Positions 9,788 to 20,420 of a stretch of 64,000 nt of DNA are shown in pieces (the stretch's first letter is position 1; the number at the start of each line of letters is the position of its first letter). The translations under genes and the position numbers were made by a program. A model generated the notes under the pieces. The model was given only the letters and a program-made list of their open reading frames with translations, did no database searches and was not told where the DNA came from. Source of the DNA: Pseudomonas haemolytica (GTDB lineage: Bacteria > Pseudomonadota > Gammaproteobacteria > Pseudomonadales > Pseudomonadaceae); assembly GCF_009659625.1 (NCBI RefSeq), contig NZ_VOIW01000004.1, forward strand, positions 62,001-126,000. Direction: 5' to 3'.

Positions 9788-11395
9788 ATGACCGACCAGA
9801 CTACCCGCCTGCCGATCCGCCGTGCCTTGATCAGTGTTTCCGACAAGACCGGGATCCTCGAATTCGCTCGGGAGCTGGAAGCCCTGGGCGTGGAAATCCT
9901 CTCCACGGGCGGGACCTTCAAACTGCTGCAGGACAACGGCGTGGCCGCAGTAGAAGTGGCGGACTACACCGGTTTCGCAGAAATGATGGACGGTCGCGTC
10001 AAGACCCTGCACCCGAAAATCCACGGCGGTATCCTCGGCCGTCGCGGTATCGACGACGCCATCATGAACGAGCACGGTATCAAGCCGATCGACCTGGTGG
10101 CCGTTAACCTCTACCCCTTCGAAGCCACCATCAACAAGCCAGGCTGCGACCTGCCGACCGCCATCGAAAATATCGATATCGGCGGTCCGACCATGGTCCG
10201 CTCGGCCGCCAAGAACCATAAAGACGTGGCCATCGTGGTTAACGCCAGCGACTACGACCAGGTGCTGGAAAGCCTGAAAGCCGGTGGCCTGACTTACGCC
10301 CAGCGCTTTGACCTGATGCTCAAGGCGTTCGAACACACCGCGGCCTACGACGGCATGATCGCCAACTACATGGGCACCGTGAACCAGGCAGCCGACACCC
10401 TGAGCACTGAAGGCCGCAGCCAGTTCCCGCGCACCTTCAACAGCCAGTTCATCAAGGCCCAGGAAATGCGCTACGGCGAGAACCCGCACCAGAGCGCGGC
10501 GTTCTACGTGGAAGCCAAGCCTGCCGAAGTGGGCATCGCCACCGCTACCCAGCTGCAAGGCAAAGAACTTTCCTACAACAACGTGGCCGACACCGATGCC
10601 GCGCTGGAATGCGTGAAGAGCTTCGTCAAACCAGCCTGCGTAATCGTCAAGCACGCCAACCCGTGCGGTGTGGCCGTCAGCCCGGATGCAGAAGGCGGTA
10701 TCCGCCAGGCCTACGAACTGGCCTACGCCACCGACACCGAATCGGCGTTCGGCGGCATCATCGCCTTCAACCGCGAACTGGATGCCGAGACCGCCAAGGC
10801 CATCGTCGAGCGTCAGTTCGTCGAAGTGATCATTGCCCCAAGCGTCAGTGAAGAAGCCCGCGCCATCGTCGCTGCCAAGGCCAACGTGCGCCTGCTGGCC
10901 TGCGGCGAATGGTCGGCTGAGCGTGCCGCTGCCTGGGACTACAAGCGCGTCAATGGCGGCCTGCTGGTACAGAGCCGCGACATCGGCATGATCGGCAGCC
11001 AGGACCTGAAAGTGGTGACCCAGCGCGCCCCGACCGAGCAAGAGATCAACGACCTGATCTTCGCCTGGAAAGTGGCCAAGTACGTCAAGTCCAACGCCAT
11101 CGTCTACGCCAAGAACCGCCAGACCATCGGCGTCGGCGCGGGCCAGATGAGCCGCGTGAACTCGGCGCGTATCGCCGCGATCAAGGCTGAGCACGCCGGT
11201 TTGCAGGTAGTGGGTTCGGTGATGGCTTCCGATGCGTTCTTCCCGTTCCGTGATGGTTTGGACAATGCCGCGAAAGCGGGCGTGACCGCCGTGATCCAGC
11301 CGGGTGGCTCGATGCGTGATGCTGAAGTCATCGCCGCCGCTGATGAAGCGGGCATTGCGATGGTGTTTACCGGCATGCGCCACTTCCGCCACTGA
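9788..11395 (+). CDS. purH: Bifunctional AICAR formyltransferase / IMP cyclohydrolase
   Basis: Catalyses the last two steps of IMP synthesis. 535 residues from ATG 9788. The N-terminal IMP cyclohydrolase (MGS-like) domain begins [15 protein letters not shown] and contains [10 protein letters not shown]. The C-terminal AICAR transformylase domain has RYGENPHQ and the catalytic KHANPCG at about 288-294. The ribosome site is weak, with GGAAATTGAA just upstream. purD follows after 158 bases that include a REPIN. Confidence 0.98.
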   Translation: MTDQTTRLPIRRALISVSDKTGILEFARELEALGVEILSTGGTFKLLQDNGVAAVEVADYTGFAEMMDGRVKTLHPKIHGGILGRRGIDDAIMNEHGIKPIDLVAVNLYPFEATINKPGCDLPTAIENIDIGGPTMVRSAAKNHKDVAIVVNASDYDQVLESLKAGGLTYAQRFDLMLKAFEHTAAYDGMIANYMGTVNQAADTLSTEGRSQFPRTFNSQFIKAQEMRYGENPHQSAAFYVEAKPAEVGIATATQLQGKELSYNNVADTDAALECVKSFVKPACVIVKHANPCGVAVSPDAEGGIRQAYELAYATDTESAFGGIIAFNRELDAETAKAIVERQFVEVIIAPSVSEEARAIVAAKANVRLLACGEWSAERAAAWDYKRVNGGLLVQSRDIGMIGSQDLKVVTQRAPTEQEINDLIFAWKVAKYVKSNAIVYAKNRQTIGVGAGQMSRVNSARIAAIKAEHAGLQVVGSVMASDAFFPFRDGLDNAAKAGVTAVIQPGGSMRDAEVIAAADEAGIAMVFTGMRHFRH

Positions 11396-11408
11396 TCCAA
11401 CTCGATCG

Positions 11409-11502
11409 AAATGTGGGAGGGGGCTTGCTCCCGATAGCGGTGTATCAGTCAAATAATCAACCTGCTGAAATACCGCAATCGGGAGCAAGCCCCCTCCCAC
11501 AT
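11409..11502. repeat. REPIN 3, between purH and purD
   Basis: Inverted pair of GTGGGAGGGGGCTTGCTCCC arms with about 50 bases between them, placed 13 bases after the purH stop, so a purH-purD transcript would carry a large hairpin here. Confidence 0.96.
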
Positions 11503-11553
11503 AAAGCGCACTTGCGGCGCCTCACAGAATTTGCTTCATCCGAGGTTTTTGAA

Positions 11554-12846
11554 ATGAATGTTTTGATCATTGGCAGCGGTGGCCGTGAACATGCCCTGGC
11601 CTGGAAAGTTGCCCAGGACCCACGCGTCCAGAAAGTTTTCGTAGCACCCGGCAACGCCGGTACTGCCATTGAAGCCAAGTGCGAAAACGTCGCCATCGAC
11701 GTATTGGCCCTGGAACAGTTGGCAGATTTTGCCGAGCAGAACGTCTCCCTGACCATCGTCGGTCCGGAAGTGCCATTGGTGGCCGGCGTCGTTGACCTGT
11801 TCCGCAGCCGTGGCCTGGATTGCTTCGGCCCAACCGCTGGCGCCGCCCAGTTGGAAGGCTCGAAAGCCTTCACCAAGGACTTTCTGGCGCGCCACAAGAT
11901 CCCGACCGCCGACTACCAGAACTTCACCGAGATCGAGCCAGCCCTGGCTTACCTGCGTGAAAAAGGTGCACCGATCGTAATCAAGGCCGATGGCCTGGCT
12001 GCCGGTAAAGGCGTGATCGTCGCCATGACCCTGCAGGAAGCCGAAGACGCCGTGCGCGACATGCTCGCCGGCAACGCCTTTGGTGACGCCGGTTCCCGTG
12101 TGGTCATCGAGGAATTCCTCGACGGCGAAGAAGCCAGCTTTATCGTGATGGTCGACGGCAAGAACGTGCTGCCCATGGCCACCAGCCAGGACCACAAGCG
12201 TGTCGGCAACGGCGACAGCGGCCCGAACACCGGCGGCATGGGTGCCTACTCGCCGGCACCGGTAGTGACCAGCGAGGTGCACCAGCGCGTCATGGACCTG
12301 GTGATCTGGCCAACGGTGCGGGGCATGGCCGACGAAGGCAACGTCTACACCGGCTTCCTCTACGCCGGCCTGATGATCGACAAAGCCGGCAACCCGAAAG
12401 TCATCGAGTTCAACTGCCGCTTTGGCGATCCGGAAACCCAACCGGTGATGCTGCGCCTGCAGTCGAGCCTGGTCCTGCTGGTGGAAGCTGCCCTGGCCCA
12501 GGCGCTGGACAAGGTCGAAGCGCAGTGGGACCCACGTCCGAGCGTCGGCATTGTACTGGCGGCCGGTGGTTACCCTGCCGACTACGCCAAGGGCGATGTG
12601 ATCGAAGGCCTGGACGCGGCCGCCGCGCTGGAAGGCAAGGTGTTCCATGCAGGCACCGCACTCAAGGATGGCAAAGTTGTAACCGCAGGTGGCCGCGTGT
12701 TGTGCGCCACCGCAATGGGTGCCAGTGTCGATGCCGCGCAACAGCAGGCGTACACGCTGGCTGCGAAAATCGACTGGAAAGGTTGCTTCTACCGCACTGA
12801 CATCGGCTATCGCGCCATTGCCCGTGAACGTGGTGAGAACAGCTGA
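11554..12846 (+). CDS. purD: Phosphoribosylamine-glycine ligase (GAR synthetase)
   Basis: ATP-dependent joining of glycine to phosphoribosylamine, the second step of purine synthesis. 430 residues from ATG 11554, with CGAGG upstream. ATP-grasp protein: N-terminal VLIIGSGGREHALAWK, ATP loop IKADGLAAGKGVIVA, and HKRVGNGDSGPNTGGMGAYSP and EFNCRFGDPETQ near the active site. Normal length. The purH-purD pair is conserved in PAO1. Confidence 0.98.
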   Translation: MNVLIIGSGGREHALAWKVAQDPRVQKVFVAPGNAGTAIEAKCENVAIDVLALEQLADFAEQNVSLTIVGPEVPLVAGVVDLFRSRGLDCFGPTAGAAQLEGSKAFTKDFLARHKIPTADYQNFTEIEPALAYLREKGAPIVIKADGLAAGKGVIVAMTLQEAEDAVRDMLAGNAFGDAGSRVVIEEFLDGEEASFIVMVDGKNVLPMATSQDHKRVGNGDSGPNTGGMGAYSPAPVVTSEVHQRVMDLVIWPTVRGMADEGNVYTGFLYAGLMIDKAGNPKVIEFNCRFGDPETQPVMLRLQSSLVLLVEAALAQALDKVEAQWDPRPSVGIVLAAGGYPADYAKGDVIEGLDAAAALEGKVFHAGTALKDGKVVTAGGRVLCATAMGASVDAAQQQAYTLAAKIDWKGCFYRTDIGYRAIARERGENS

Positions 12847-12881
12847 GCGGCTACACTCCAAGTAGCTATCCGTTCGGTTAG

Positions 12882-12902
12882 GTAAGGGCCTTTGGCCCTT
12901 GC
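12882..12902 (+). terminator. Possible terminator hairpin after purD
   Basis: AAGGGCC-TTT-GGCCCTT is a perfect 7-bp stem with a three-base loop, about 37 bases after purD. There is no clear T run, so it may act as a weak terminator or an RNA-stabilising hairpin. Confidence 0.5.
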
Positions 12903-12962
12903 CGTACACATATCGCCCCGCGCATAGTTAACCCGTGCATCAACCTACGAAGGGATTTCGCC

Positions 12963-15734
12963 GTGCGCTGGCTCAGGATCGCCATAGGTTTTACTGTCAG
13001 TCTACTGACCCTGCTCTGCTTGCTCCCGGCCCAGGCCGCCGCGCAAGGCATTGGTTGGGCAGTATTGCTTGATGAACAGGCCGACCTGCAACTGAGCGAC
13101 ATCCGTTCCGCCCGCTACACCAATCAATTCAGCCCCATCGAACTGGACCGGATCACTGCCGCGCAGCCGGACGGTGCGTTGTGGGTGCGCTTCAGATTGC
13201 AGCCCGGCAAGCACGAACAAGTGCTGCGGGTATTCGCCCCGGACCTGTCCAGCCTGAGCCTGTATGTACTGGACGGTGACACCCTGGTCGAGCAGCAAAC
13301 CACCGGTACACGCCAACCCCAGGCTGAACGCCCGCTGCCCAGCAGCGACTTCATGCTGCCGATGCCCCAGAGCCAACGGCCCCTTGAGGTGTATCTGCGC
13401 CTGGTCTCGGAACACGAGCTGCGCCCCTACATCACCCTGGAACCCGCGGTACTGGCCGCCGCCAACCAGAACCAGACGCTGATCTACGGCCTGCTGTTTG
13501 GCGTGCTGCTGATGCTGATCCTGCACAACCTTACGCGCTTCGCCTACCACCGCTCACGCAGCAGCCTGTGGCTGGCCGCCTGCGAATTTCTGTTGATGCT
13601 CAGCCTGGCGTTATTGCTTAACCTGGTGGGGCCGTGGCTGCCGAACTGGCACGCGATCCAGACGCCAGGCGCGTACCTCGCCCTGCTACTGACCGCCCCC
13701 TGCGGGCTGATGTATGCCTATCGCTTCTTCATGCCACTGGGCCCGCACCCGCTGAACAAAGTGTTGATGGCCGACATCCTGCTGATCGTGCTGTGCGGCC
13801 TGCTGCTGTTGTTCGTCAATACCCTGCCGCTGAATATCATCACCTATGCGCTGGTGGCGCTGGCCGGCCTGAGCATGTTGTTTGTGTCGGCCTACCACTG
13901 GCAAAAAGGCTACCGCCCGGCGCGCTTGTTCGTGGCGGCGATGGTGGTGTTCAACATCGGCACCCTGATCATCCTCCCCGCCCTGCTCGGCCTGACACTG
14001 GTGGCGCCGCAAGGCTTGATCGTCACCTTGCTGGGTTTTATCTGCCTCAGCGGCCTGCTGATGAGCCTGGCTCTCGGCGAGCGCCAGCGCGCGATTGTCG
14101 AAACCCGCTTCAGCCTGAGCCGCGACCTGGCGGCCAGCAATGCCGAAATCGCCGCCAAGGCCGAGTTCCTGGCGAAGATCAGCCACGAAATTCGCACGCC
14201 CATGAACGGCGTACTGGGCATGACCGAATTGCTGCTGGGCACGCCGCTGTCGGTGAAGCAACGAGACTATGTGCAGACCATCCACAGCGCCGGTAACGAG
14301 TTGCTCACCCTGATCAACGAAATCCTCGACATCTCCAAGCTCGAATCCGGCCAGATCGAACTGGATGATGTGCAGTTCGACCTCAACGCGTTGATCGACG
14401 ACTGCCTGAGCATCTTCCGCGCCAAGGCCGAGCAGCAGAATGTCGAACTGATCAGTTTTATCCAGCCTCAGGTGCCGCGGGTGATCAGTGGCGATCCGAC
14501 GCGCCTGCGCCAGGCGCTGCTGAGCCTGTTGGAAAATGCCCTGCATAAAACCGATGAGGGCGAAGTGCTGATCGTCGTCGCACTCGACGAGCGCAGCAGC
14601 AAGCCGCGCCTGCGCATTGCCGTGCAAGACAGCGGCCTGCCCATGGAAGCCGCCGAGCGCGACGCCCTGCTGCACAGCGAACTGCACAGCAAGAATTTCC
14701 TGTCGGCGACGCGCTTGAGCGGCCACCTGGGCCTGGTCATCGCCCGCCAGTTGATCCTGTTGATGAACGGCGAATTCGGCATCAAGAGTGGCAGCCACCA
14801 GGGCAGCACCCTGTGGCTGACCCTGCCGCTGGACCCGGAACGCCTGGAACATCCTACGTCCGACCTCGACGGCCCGCTCAAGGATGCTCGCGTGCTGGTG
14901 GTCGACGACAACGACACCTGCCGCAAAGTGCTGGTACAGCAATGCACGGCCTGGGGCCTGAACGTCAGCGCCGTGCCTTCCGGCAAGGAAGCGCTGGCGC
15001 TGTTGCGCACCAAGGCGCACCTGCGTGATTACTTCGACGTGGTACTGCTCGACCAGAACATGCCCGGCATGACTGGCATGCAACTGGCCGCCAAGATCAA
15101 GGAAGACCCGAGCCTTAACCACGACATCCTGCTGATCATGCTCACCGGTATCAGCAACGCGCCAAGCAAGATCATTGCGCGCAACTGCGGGATCAAGCGC
15201 ATCCTCGCCAAACCGGTGGCTGGCTATACCCTCAAGACCACCCTGGCCGATGAACTGGCGCAGCGCAACAAAGGCGCCGCCATTGCACGCCCGGCACCCA
15301 GCGCACCGGCAGCCGTGAGCGTGCCCAGCGATTTCCGAATCCTGGTAGCCGAAGACAACAGCATCTCCACCAAAGTGATTCGCGGCATGCTCGGCAAACT
15401 CAATCTCAACCCGGACACCGCCAGCAATGGCGAAGAAGCGTTGGAAGCGATGAAAGCCCAGCGCTATGACCTGGTATTGATGGACTGTGAGATGCCGATC
15501 CTCGATGGTTTCTCCGCCACCCAGCAGCTGCGGGCGTGGGAAGTCAGTCACCAACGCGTGCGTACGCCGGTGGTAGCGCTCACGGCGCACATTCTCTCGG
15601 AACATAAAGAACGCGCACGCCAGGCCGGCATGGACGGGCATATGGCCAAGCCGGTGGAGTTGTCGCAGTTGCGTGAGCTGGTGGACTATTGGGTGGCGCA
15701 GCGCCAACAACGCCCGGAGCACGCGCCTTCCTGA
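12963..15734 (+). CDS. retS: RetS-type hybrid sensor kinase (7TMR-DISM, HisKA, HATPase, two receivers)
   Basis: Inner-membrane regulator that in P. aeruginosa binds and blocks GacS, pushing cells from biofilm to acute-infection programmes. 923 residues from GTG 12963, with GAAGGG upstream. Order: signal peptide (1-26), periplasmic 7TMR-DISM extracellular domain, seven membrane helices (about 176-376), HisKA with His408 in [12 protein letters not shown], HATPase with LLENAL, and receivers with Asp697 (LLDQNMP) and Asp841 (LMDCEMP). Position after purD and before a MarC gene equals PA4856 in PAO1. Architecture is seen; GacS antagonism is inferred from family and synteny. Confidence 0.93.
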   Translation: MRWLRIAIGFTVSLLTLLCLLPAQAAAQGIGWAVLLDEQADLQLSDIRSARYTNQFSPIELDRITAAQPDGALWVRFRLQPGKHEQVLRVFAPDLSSLSLYVLDGDTLVEQQTTGTRQPQAERPLPSSDFMLPMPQSQRPLEVYLRLVSEHELRPYITLEPAVLAAANQNQTLIYGLLFGVLLMLILHNLTRFAYHRSRSSLWLAACEFLLMLSLALLLNLVGPWLPNWHAIQTPGAYLALLLTAPCGLMYAYRFFMPLGPHPLNKVLMADILLIVLCGLLLLFVNTLPLNIITYALVALAGLSMLFVSAYHWQKGYRPARLFVAAMVVFNIGTLIILPALLGLTLVAPQGLIVTLLGFICLSGLLMSLALGERQRAIVETRFSLSRDLAASNAEIAAKAEFLAKISHEIRTPMNGVLGMTELLLGTPLSVKQRDYVQTIHSAGNELLTLINEILDISKLESGQIELDDVQFDLNALIDDCLSIFRAKAEQQNVELISFIQPQVPRVISGDPTRLRQALLSLLENALHKTDEGEVLIVVALDERSSKPRLRIAVQDSGLPMEAAERDALLHSELHSKNFLSATRLSGHLGLVIARQLILLMNGEFGIKSGSHQGSTLWLTLPLDPERLEHPTSDLDGPLKDARVLVVDDNDTCRKVLVQQCTAWGLNVSAVPSGKEALALLRTKAHLRDYFDVVLLDQNMPGMTGMQLAAKIKEDPSLNHDILLIMLTGISNAPSKIIARNCGIKRILAKPVAGYTLKTTLADELAQRNKGAAIARPAPSAPAAVSVPSDFRILVAEDNSISTKVIRGMLGKLNLNPDTASNGEEALEAMKAQRYDLVLMDCEMPILDGFSATQQLRAWEVSHQRVRTPVVALTAHILSEHKERARQAGMDGHMAKPVELSQLRELVDYWVAQRQQRPEHAPS

Positions 15735-15815
15735 CTTGGAATACAAGCCCACACACACATTTGATTCGCGTCGCCTGATAGACTCTCCACACTTTCCCGC
15801 CCGCGAGCCGCGCCC

Positions 15816-16412
15816 ATGCTCCATGTGTTGTTCAGCGTTTACCTGAAGATGCTGGTGCTCTACAGCCCGTTCTTTGTGCTGTCCTGCTTTATCAGCCTGA
15901 CCCGTGGTTATTCCAGCAAAGAGCGCCGGCGCCTGGCCTGGAAAGTCGCCCTGGCGACCCTGGTATCGAGCGTGTTGCTCTACCTGTTCGGCCGGGTGAT
16001 TTTCAGCGTGTTCGGCATTACCGTGGACGCGTTCCGCATCGGCGCCGGCAGTGTGTTGTTTATCTCCGCCCTGGGCATGGCCCAAGGCAAGTCGGCGGTG
16101 CAGACCGACAACGTACAGCAGGACGTGACCATCGTGCCGCTGACCATCCCTCTTACCGTGGGCCCCGGTACCATCGGCGCATTGCTGGTGATGGGCGTGA
16201 GCCAACCACACTGGGATGACAAGCTCACCGCTATCCTCAGCATTACCCTGGCCAGCCTCACGGTGGGCGTGGTGCTGTACCTGTCCAACCGTATCGAACG
16301 CATTCTCGGCGACCAGGGCTTGCAGATTGTCAGCCGGCTGATGGGGCTGTTCGTCTGCGCCCTGGCCGCGCAAATCATCTTTACCGGCGTGCGCGGCTAT
16401 CTGGTGCCTTAG
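15816..16412 (+). CDS. MarC/UPF0056 family integral membrane protein
   Basis: 198 residues with about six hydrophobic segments (for example LVLYSPFFVLSCFISL and VALATLVSSVLLYLFG) and the family signature IPLTVGPGTIGALLV. Inner-membrane protein of unknown transport role; the historic link to multiple antibiotic resistance is not supported. Same position as PA4857, next to retS. Its stop overlaps the stop of the convergent downstream gene by three bases. Confidence 0.88.
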   Translation: MLHVLFSVYLKMLVLYSPFFVLSCFISLTRGYSSKERRRLAWKVALATLVSSVLLYLFGRVIFSVFGITVDAFRIGAGSVLFISALGMAQGKSAVQTDNVQQDVTIVPLTIPLTVGPGTIGALLVMGVSQPHWDDKLTAILSITLASLTVGVVLYLSNRIERILGDQGLQIVSRLMGLFVCALAAQIIFTGVRGYLVP

Positions 16413-17188
16413 ATCCGGTATTTGGCAATGGCCAACTGCACTTTGTCACCGGCGCTTTCGCGCATCATTTGGATGGTTTTTTCATTGACCACCGAGGTAT
16501 TCAACACCAGGCAGGTCTGCCCGCTGAAAGCCTCGAACGAAGAGCTGTCCCACTCCAGGAAGGGCAAGCCCAGATGTTTGTCCACGCCGTGGGTGCTGTA
16601 GGTCACCAGCACCATCATCAATTCACCGTCGTTTTCCGCGCAGGAGGCCAGGCCGAAATCGCCGCCCTCATGCACCGTGCAGTTACGTTTGAACAGGTCG
16701 AAAGACGCCGGTTGCCGCTTCAATGCCTCCAGCGCATCAGCGGCCAACTTGGGCAGCGCGGTGAGCAATGGCCCAGACAGCGCCGTCGTCGCCAACATCG
16801 CGGCGATGATATTCAGGGCCGCCAGTTGCACCGTCAGGCCCTTGCCTGCACGCGAGATCCGCTCAAAGCGGCTACGCACCGGAAACCAGCCAAGGCTGAT
16901 CATGACCTTGATAAATTCGTCGTACCAAGCCTCGCTGCCCCGCTGGACCTTCAGCACATCACTCACATAACTGCTGGCCAGCAGGTAACTTTTGCGGATG
17001 TACTCCCGATTCAACGCAGACAACCCTTCGGCAAATGAAATCACACCGTTGTTGACCACGGCCGCATTGCAATCGTCGTCGGAGTCCAGCGGTAAAGCCG
17101 CGTGCTTTCCGGGTGCGCCTGGCAATTTGTAGGCGGCAATCAACTTGCGCCTCTTGGTACTGTTGATCCTTCTGTGATGTCGCTCCAT
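16409..17188 (-). CDS. Hypothetical protein, not recognised
   Basis: 259 residues from the ATG at 17188, which has GGAG nine bases upstream; the frame continues upstream without a better start. The N-terminus is basic (RHHRRINSTKRRKL), with no signal peptide. A mildly hydrophobic stretch near the middle (VQLAALNIIAAMLATTALSG) could be a membrane or buried helix. The C-terminal half looks globular, with two cysteines (RNCTVH, ASCAEND). It stands alone, convergent with MarC, at the left border of a block that is not at this place in PAO1. I can name no family; a toxin- or immunity-like accessory protein is only one possibility. Confidence 0.75.
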   Translation of the reverse strand: MERHHRRINSTKRRKLIAAYKLPGAPGKHAALPLDSDDDCNAAVVNNGVISFAEGLSALNREYIRKSYLLASSYVSDVLKVQRGSEAWYDEFIKVMISLGWFPVRSRFERISRAGKGLTVQLAALNIIAAMLATTALSGPLLTALPKLAADALEALKRQPASFDLFKRNCTVHEGGDFGLASCAENDGELMMVLVTYSTHGVDKHLGLPFLEWDSSSFEAFSGQTCLVLNTSVVNEKTIQMMRESAGDKVQLAIAKYRI

Positions 17189-17349
17189 TTCCAGTTCTCC
17201 ACAAGCACCCCACATGGGGCTTGCTACCACCCTAGTCCAGTGCAGGGAGGGTTTTCCATGCGACAAACATCCCTTGGCCGCACCCACACAAAACCACCGC
17301 CCAGCAATGACAAGGCACGGCCAAGGGGCGCGCGTTTTTCAGCGTATAA

Positions 17350-17405
17350 AAAAGAAAAAGCCCCGAACAACGCCAGTTGAATCCCTGGGTCATTCGGAGC
17401 TTTCT
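17350..17405 (-). terminator. Terminator of cobGHIJ
   Basis: Read on the minus strand, AAGCTCCGAA pairs with TTCGGGGCTT (one mismatch) across a loop of about 30 bases and is followed by TTTCTTTTTT, about 25 bases after the cobJ stop. Confidence 0.7.
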
Positions 17406-17425
17406 TGCAGCCTGATGGGCCGTTT

Positions 17426-19063
17426 TCAGCTGGCGGGTTTGTCGCCGTACCAGCGCGGCGTATACACCCACTCACCGCCACCGGCACGGGGGAATGTGCA
17501 GGTGGTGGACGAGCCGATCAACACCATGGTGCGCATGTCCACTTGCTCGGGCGTGAGTTGCCCCAAGGTAGTGACACGCAGGGTCTGGCCCGGGCGACCG
17601 ATATCGCGGCCCAACACCACCGGCGTCTCGGGCGTGCGATGCAGCGCGACAATCTCCAGGGCGCGCCCCAGTTGCCAAGGCCGCGAACGGGAGATCGGGT
17701 TATAGAACGCCAGGGCCAGGTCGGCCTGGGAGGCAAGGTCCAGGCGCTTTTCGATGATCGACCAGGGCTTGAGGTTATCCGACAGCGACATCACACAGAA
17801 GTCATGCCCCAGCGGTGCACCGGCCTGAGCGGCAGTGGCCAGGGAGGCGGAAACCCCCGGCAGGATTTCCAGGTCGACCTGATGCCAGGCCGGGTCGCTG
17901 GACTCGTGCAACGCCTCGATCACCGCGGCAGCCATGGCGAAGACGCCCGGGTCGCCGGACGACACCACCACCACCGAACGCCCTTGCGCGGCCAGCTCGA
18001 AGGCATGGCGAGCACGCTGCATTTCTTCGCGGTTGTCGGTGCAGTGTTGCACTTGATCGTCACGGAACGGCCCCGCCATGCGCACGTAGGTTTCGTAACC
18101 CAGTACGTCCGTGCAACGCGCCAGTTCTGCCTTGACCGCCGGCACCATCAACTCGGCGGCGCCTGGGCCCAGGCCGATCACCGCGAGACGGCCACGGCGG
18201 CGGCCAACCAGTGACAGGTCCAAGGGTTGCTCGGCCACGGTAATGCTGACGTCCGCAATGGGCGAAACCTGAGCAAAACGCAGCGGTACACCCAACGCCA
18301 ACGCGGCCTCATGCAATGAAGCATCGGCCATCTGCAGGTCGCTGGCCAACAGGCAGGCCAAGGCTTGCACGGCGATACCCGCTTCATGTAACGCCGTACG
18401 CACACGTTCGGCCAACTGCGCACCAGGCTTGCAGGTGACGTAGACGTTCTGCGGATATATCAGCAGTTCATTGGCTGCAGGAGTGCGCTCGGCACTGCCC
18501 ACATGAATCGCCAGGCGCGCCTGTTGATCCTGTGGCAGATTGGCCTGGTCCAGCCATGGCGCGGCACCTTCGATGCGCACGCTTTCACCCGCCAGCAGGT
18601 CCGAGACAAAGCGCTTGCCCAACTCAATGTCTGCCAGTTGATAACCCGCCGGCGGGTTGAGCAGGCAAGTGCCGAAGCGCAACTCGCCACTGGTGGTGAT
18701 TGCGGCGGCCACGCCCAGTGCCGCAGCGATGTCCCGCGCCATCACATTCACACCGCCCAGGCCACCAAGCAGCGGCACCACGGCGCTGCCGTCTTCAGCC
18801 ACGGCCAGCACGGCGGGTTCCTCGCCCTTTTCCAGCAGCAGCGGCGCCAGGGTGCGGATCACAATGCCGGCAGCGCAGAGGGCAATCAGCGGGGTGCCTT
18901 GCTGGTAGAGCTGGCGCAGCGTCGCGCCGAATTCGCTGTAGCTCTGGTCGGCACCTTCAACCCGTGCGGCCAGGCCGTGGATCAGTGCGCCGGGGTAAAC
19001 CTGCTGGATCTTGCGCGCCGTTTCCAGGCTGCCTTGGCCCAGAATCACAATCGCCGGAGTCAT
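17426..19063 (-). CDS. cobJ: Precorrin-3B C17-methyltransferase fused to a CbiG-like domain
   Basis: SAM-dependent ring-contraction methylation of precorrin-3B in aerobic cobalamin synthesis. 545 residues from ATG 19063. The N-terminal ~300 residues are a CbiG/CobE-like domain (for example LCAAGIVIRTLAPLL and GGLGGVNVMARDIA). The C-terminal ~245 residues are a CobJ methyltransferase: RLAVIGLGPGAAELM, VVVVSSGDPGVFAMA, LEILPGVSASLATAAQAGAP. Its ATG overlaps the cobI stop (TGATG), so it is translationally coupled and last in the operon. Similar fusions are known in pseudomonads; the CbiG-like half may assist the pathway in place of a separate CobE. Confidence 0.93.
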   Translation of the reverse strand: MTPAIVILGQGSLETARKIQQVYPGALIHGLAARVEGADQSYSEFGATLRQLYQQGTPLIALCAAGIVIRTLAPLLLEKGEEPAVLAVAEDGSAVVPLLGGLGGVNVMARDIAAALGVAAAITTSGELRFGTCLLNPPAGYQLADIELGKRFVSDLLAGESVRIEGAAPWLDQANLPQDQQARLAIHVGSAERTPAANELLIYPQNVYVTCKPGAQLAERVRTALHEAGIAVQALACLLASDLQMADASLHEAALALGVPLRFAQVSPIADVSITVAEQPLDLSLVGRRRGRLAVIGLGPGAAELMVPAVKAELARCTDVLGYETYVRMAGPFRDDQVQHCTDNREEMQRARHAFELAAQGRSVVVVSSGDPGVFAMAAAVIEALHESSDPAWHQVDLEILPGVSASLATAAQAGAPLGHDFCVMSLSDNLKPWSIIEKRLDLASQADLALAFYNPISRSRPWQLGRALEIVALHRTPETPVVLGRDIGRPGQTLRVTTLGQLTPEQVDMRTMVLIGSSTTCTFPRAGGGEWVYTPRWYGDKPAS

Positions 19064-19794
19064 CAACCTTGCCACCTTTCACCGGGCACGATGATCAGCG
19101 AGAAATACGGCGAAGACGCCGGATCAACCTGATCCAACGGCACGATCTTCTGGTTGGCCATGGTGGCACGCTCCACATACAACGCACGCTCGGCCAGGCC
19201 CAGCTCTTCCAACACCTGGCGCACCTTCGGGAAGTTGCGCCCCAACTTCATGATCACCGCGGCGTCGGCATCCGCCAGGCGGCGCTTGAGGTCGTCATGG
19301 GGCAATACGCCCGAGAGCACCGACAAGCTCTGGTTGCGATATACCAGCGGCGCGCCGAGTACCGAAGCGCCTCCGAGCATCGAGCACACACCCGGAATCA
19401 CCTGGGCCTCGTAGCGCTCGGCGAGGCGGTCATGCAGGTACATGTAGGAGCCGTAGAAGAACGGATCACCTTCGCAGATCACCGCCACATCACGGCCCGC
19501 ATCCAGGTGCGCGGCTACGTCGAGGCTGGCGTTGTCGTAGAAGTCACTGATCACTTGTTCATAGGACAGCGGCGCCGGCAGTACTTCGGTGGTCACCGGG
19601 TACACCAGCGGCATCAGGGTTTGCTGCGCCACCAGGTGATCTTCGATGATGCCGAAGGCGTTGCCCTTCTTGCCCTTGGCCACGAAGTACGCCACCACCG
19701 GGGACTCACGCAGCAGGCGCAGGGCCTTGAGGGTAATCAGTTCCGGGTCGCCGGGGCCGACGCCCAGGCCGATCAAACGTCCGCGTGCTTGCAT
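19063..19794 (-). CDS. cobI: Precorrin-2 C20-methyltransferase
   Basis: Adds the C20 methyl group to precorrin-2, giving precorrin-3A. 243 residues of the tetrapyrrole methylase fold: N-terminal [22 protein letters not shown]-loop region [16 protein letters not shown], and [19 protein letters not shown]. Its ATG at 19794 lies at the very end of cobH (stop at 19794-19796), so the operon is tightly coupled. Length and motifs are typical. Confidence 0.96.
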   Translation of the reverse strand: MQARGRLIGLGVGPGDPELITLKALRLLRESPVVAYFVAKGKKGNAFGIIEDHLVAQQTLMPLVYPVTTEVLPAPLSYEQVISDFYDNASLDVAAHLDAGRDVAVICEGDPFFYGSYMYLHDRLAERYEAQVIPGVCSMLGGASVLGAPLVYRNQSLSVLSGVLPHDDLKRRLADADAAVIMKLGRNFPKVRQVLEELGLAERALYVERATMANQKIVPLDQVDPASSPYFSLIIVPGERWQG

Positions 19795-20420
19795 TATTCG
19801 ACCTCCGTGGCCAAGGCGTTGACGGCGGCGGCGGCCATGGCACTGCCGCCCAGGCGCCCTTGCATGATCACGAACGGCACCCCACGGCTATCCGCCGCCA
19901 GCATCGCCTTGGACTCGGCGGCGCCGACAAACCCTACTGGGAAACCGAGGATCAACGCCGGTTTCGGCGCGCCAGCATCAAGCATTTCCAACAGGTAGAA
20001 CAAGGCGGTCGGCGCGTTGCCGATCACCACCACACTGCCTTCCAGATGCGGGCGCCACAGTTCCAGGGCGGCGGCAGAACGAGTGTTGCCCAACTCCCGC
20101 GCCAGCTCCGGCACGCTGTCATCGCGCAGGGTGCAGATCACGGGGTTATTGGCCGGCAGGCGCGCACGGGTCACACCTTCGGAGACCATCCGCGCATCAC
20201 ACAAAATCGGTGCGCCAGCGGCCAATGCATCACGCCCGGCCTTGCCCGCGCCGTCGGAAAATTGCAGGCCATCGATGGCCTCGACCATGCCGCACGCATG
20301 AATCACTCGTACCGCGAGTTTTTCCAGGTCAGCCGGAATGCGCTCCAACTTGGCTTCCGCGCGAATAATGGCAAAGGAGTTGCGATAGATCTCCTGACCG
20401 TCGCGGATGTAATCAATCAT
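19794..20420 (-). CDS. cobH: Precorrin-8X methylmutase
   Basis: Moves the C11 methyl group to C12, giving hydrogenobyrinic acid. 208 residues from ATG 20420, which overlaps the end of cobG by 8 bases. Catalytic His41 in VRVIHACGM matches the family's essential histidine. Other signatures: [27 protein letters not shown] and [13 protein letters not shown]. An in-frame upstream extension inside cobG is not believed to be translated. Confidence 0.97.
   Translation of the reverse strand: MIDYIRDGQEIYRNSFAIIRAEAKLERIPADLEKLAVRVIHACGMVEAIDGLQFSDGAGKAGRDALAAGAPILCDARMVSEGVTRARLPANNPVICTLRDDSVPELARELGNTRSAAALELWRPHLEGSVVVIGNAPTALFYLLEMLDAGAPKPALILGFPVGFVGAAESKAMLAADSRGVPFVIMQGRLGGSAMAAAAVNALATEVE

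Noticed and set aside
17214..17705. 163-codon plus-strand frame before and across the cobJ 3' end
   Set aside because: Runs through the cobJ terminator and antisense to the conserved CobJ C-terminus; no ribosome site.
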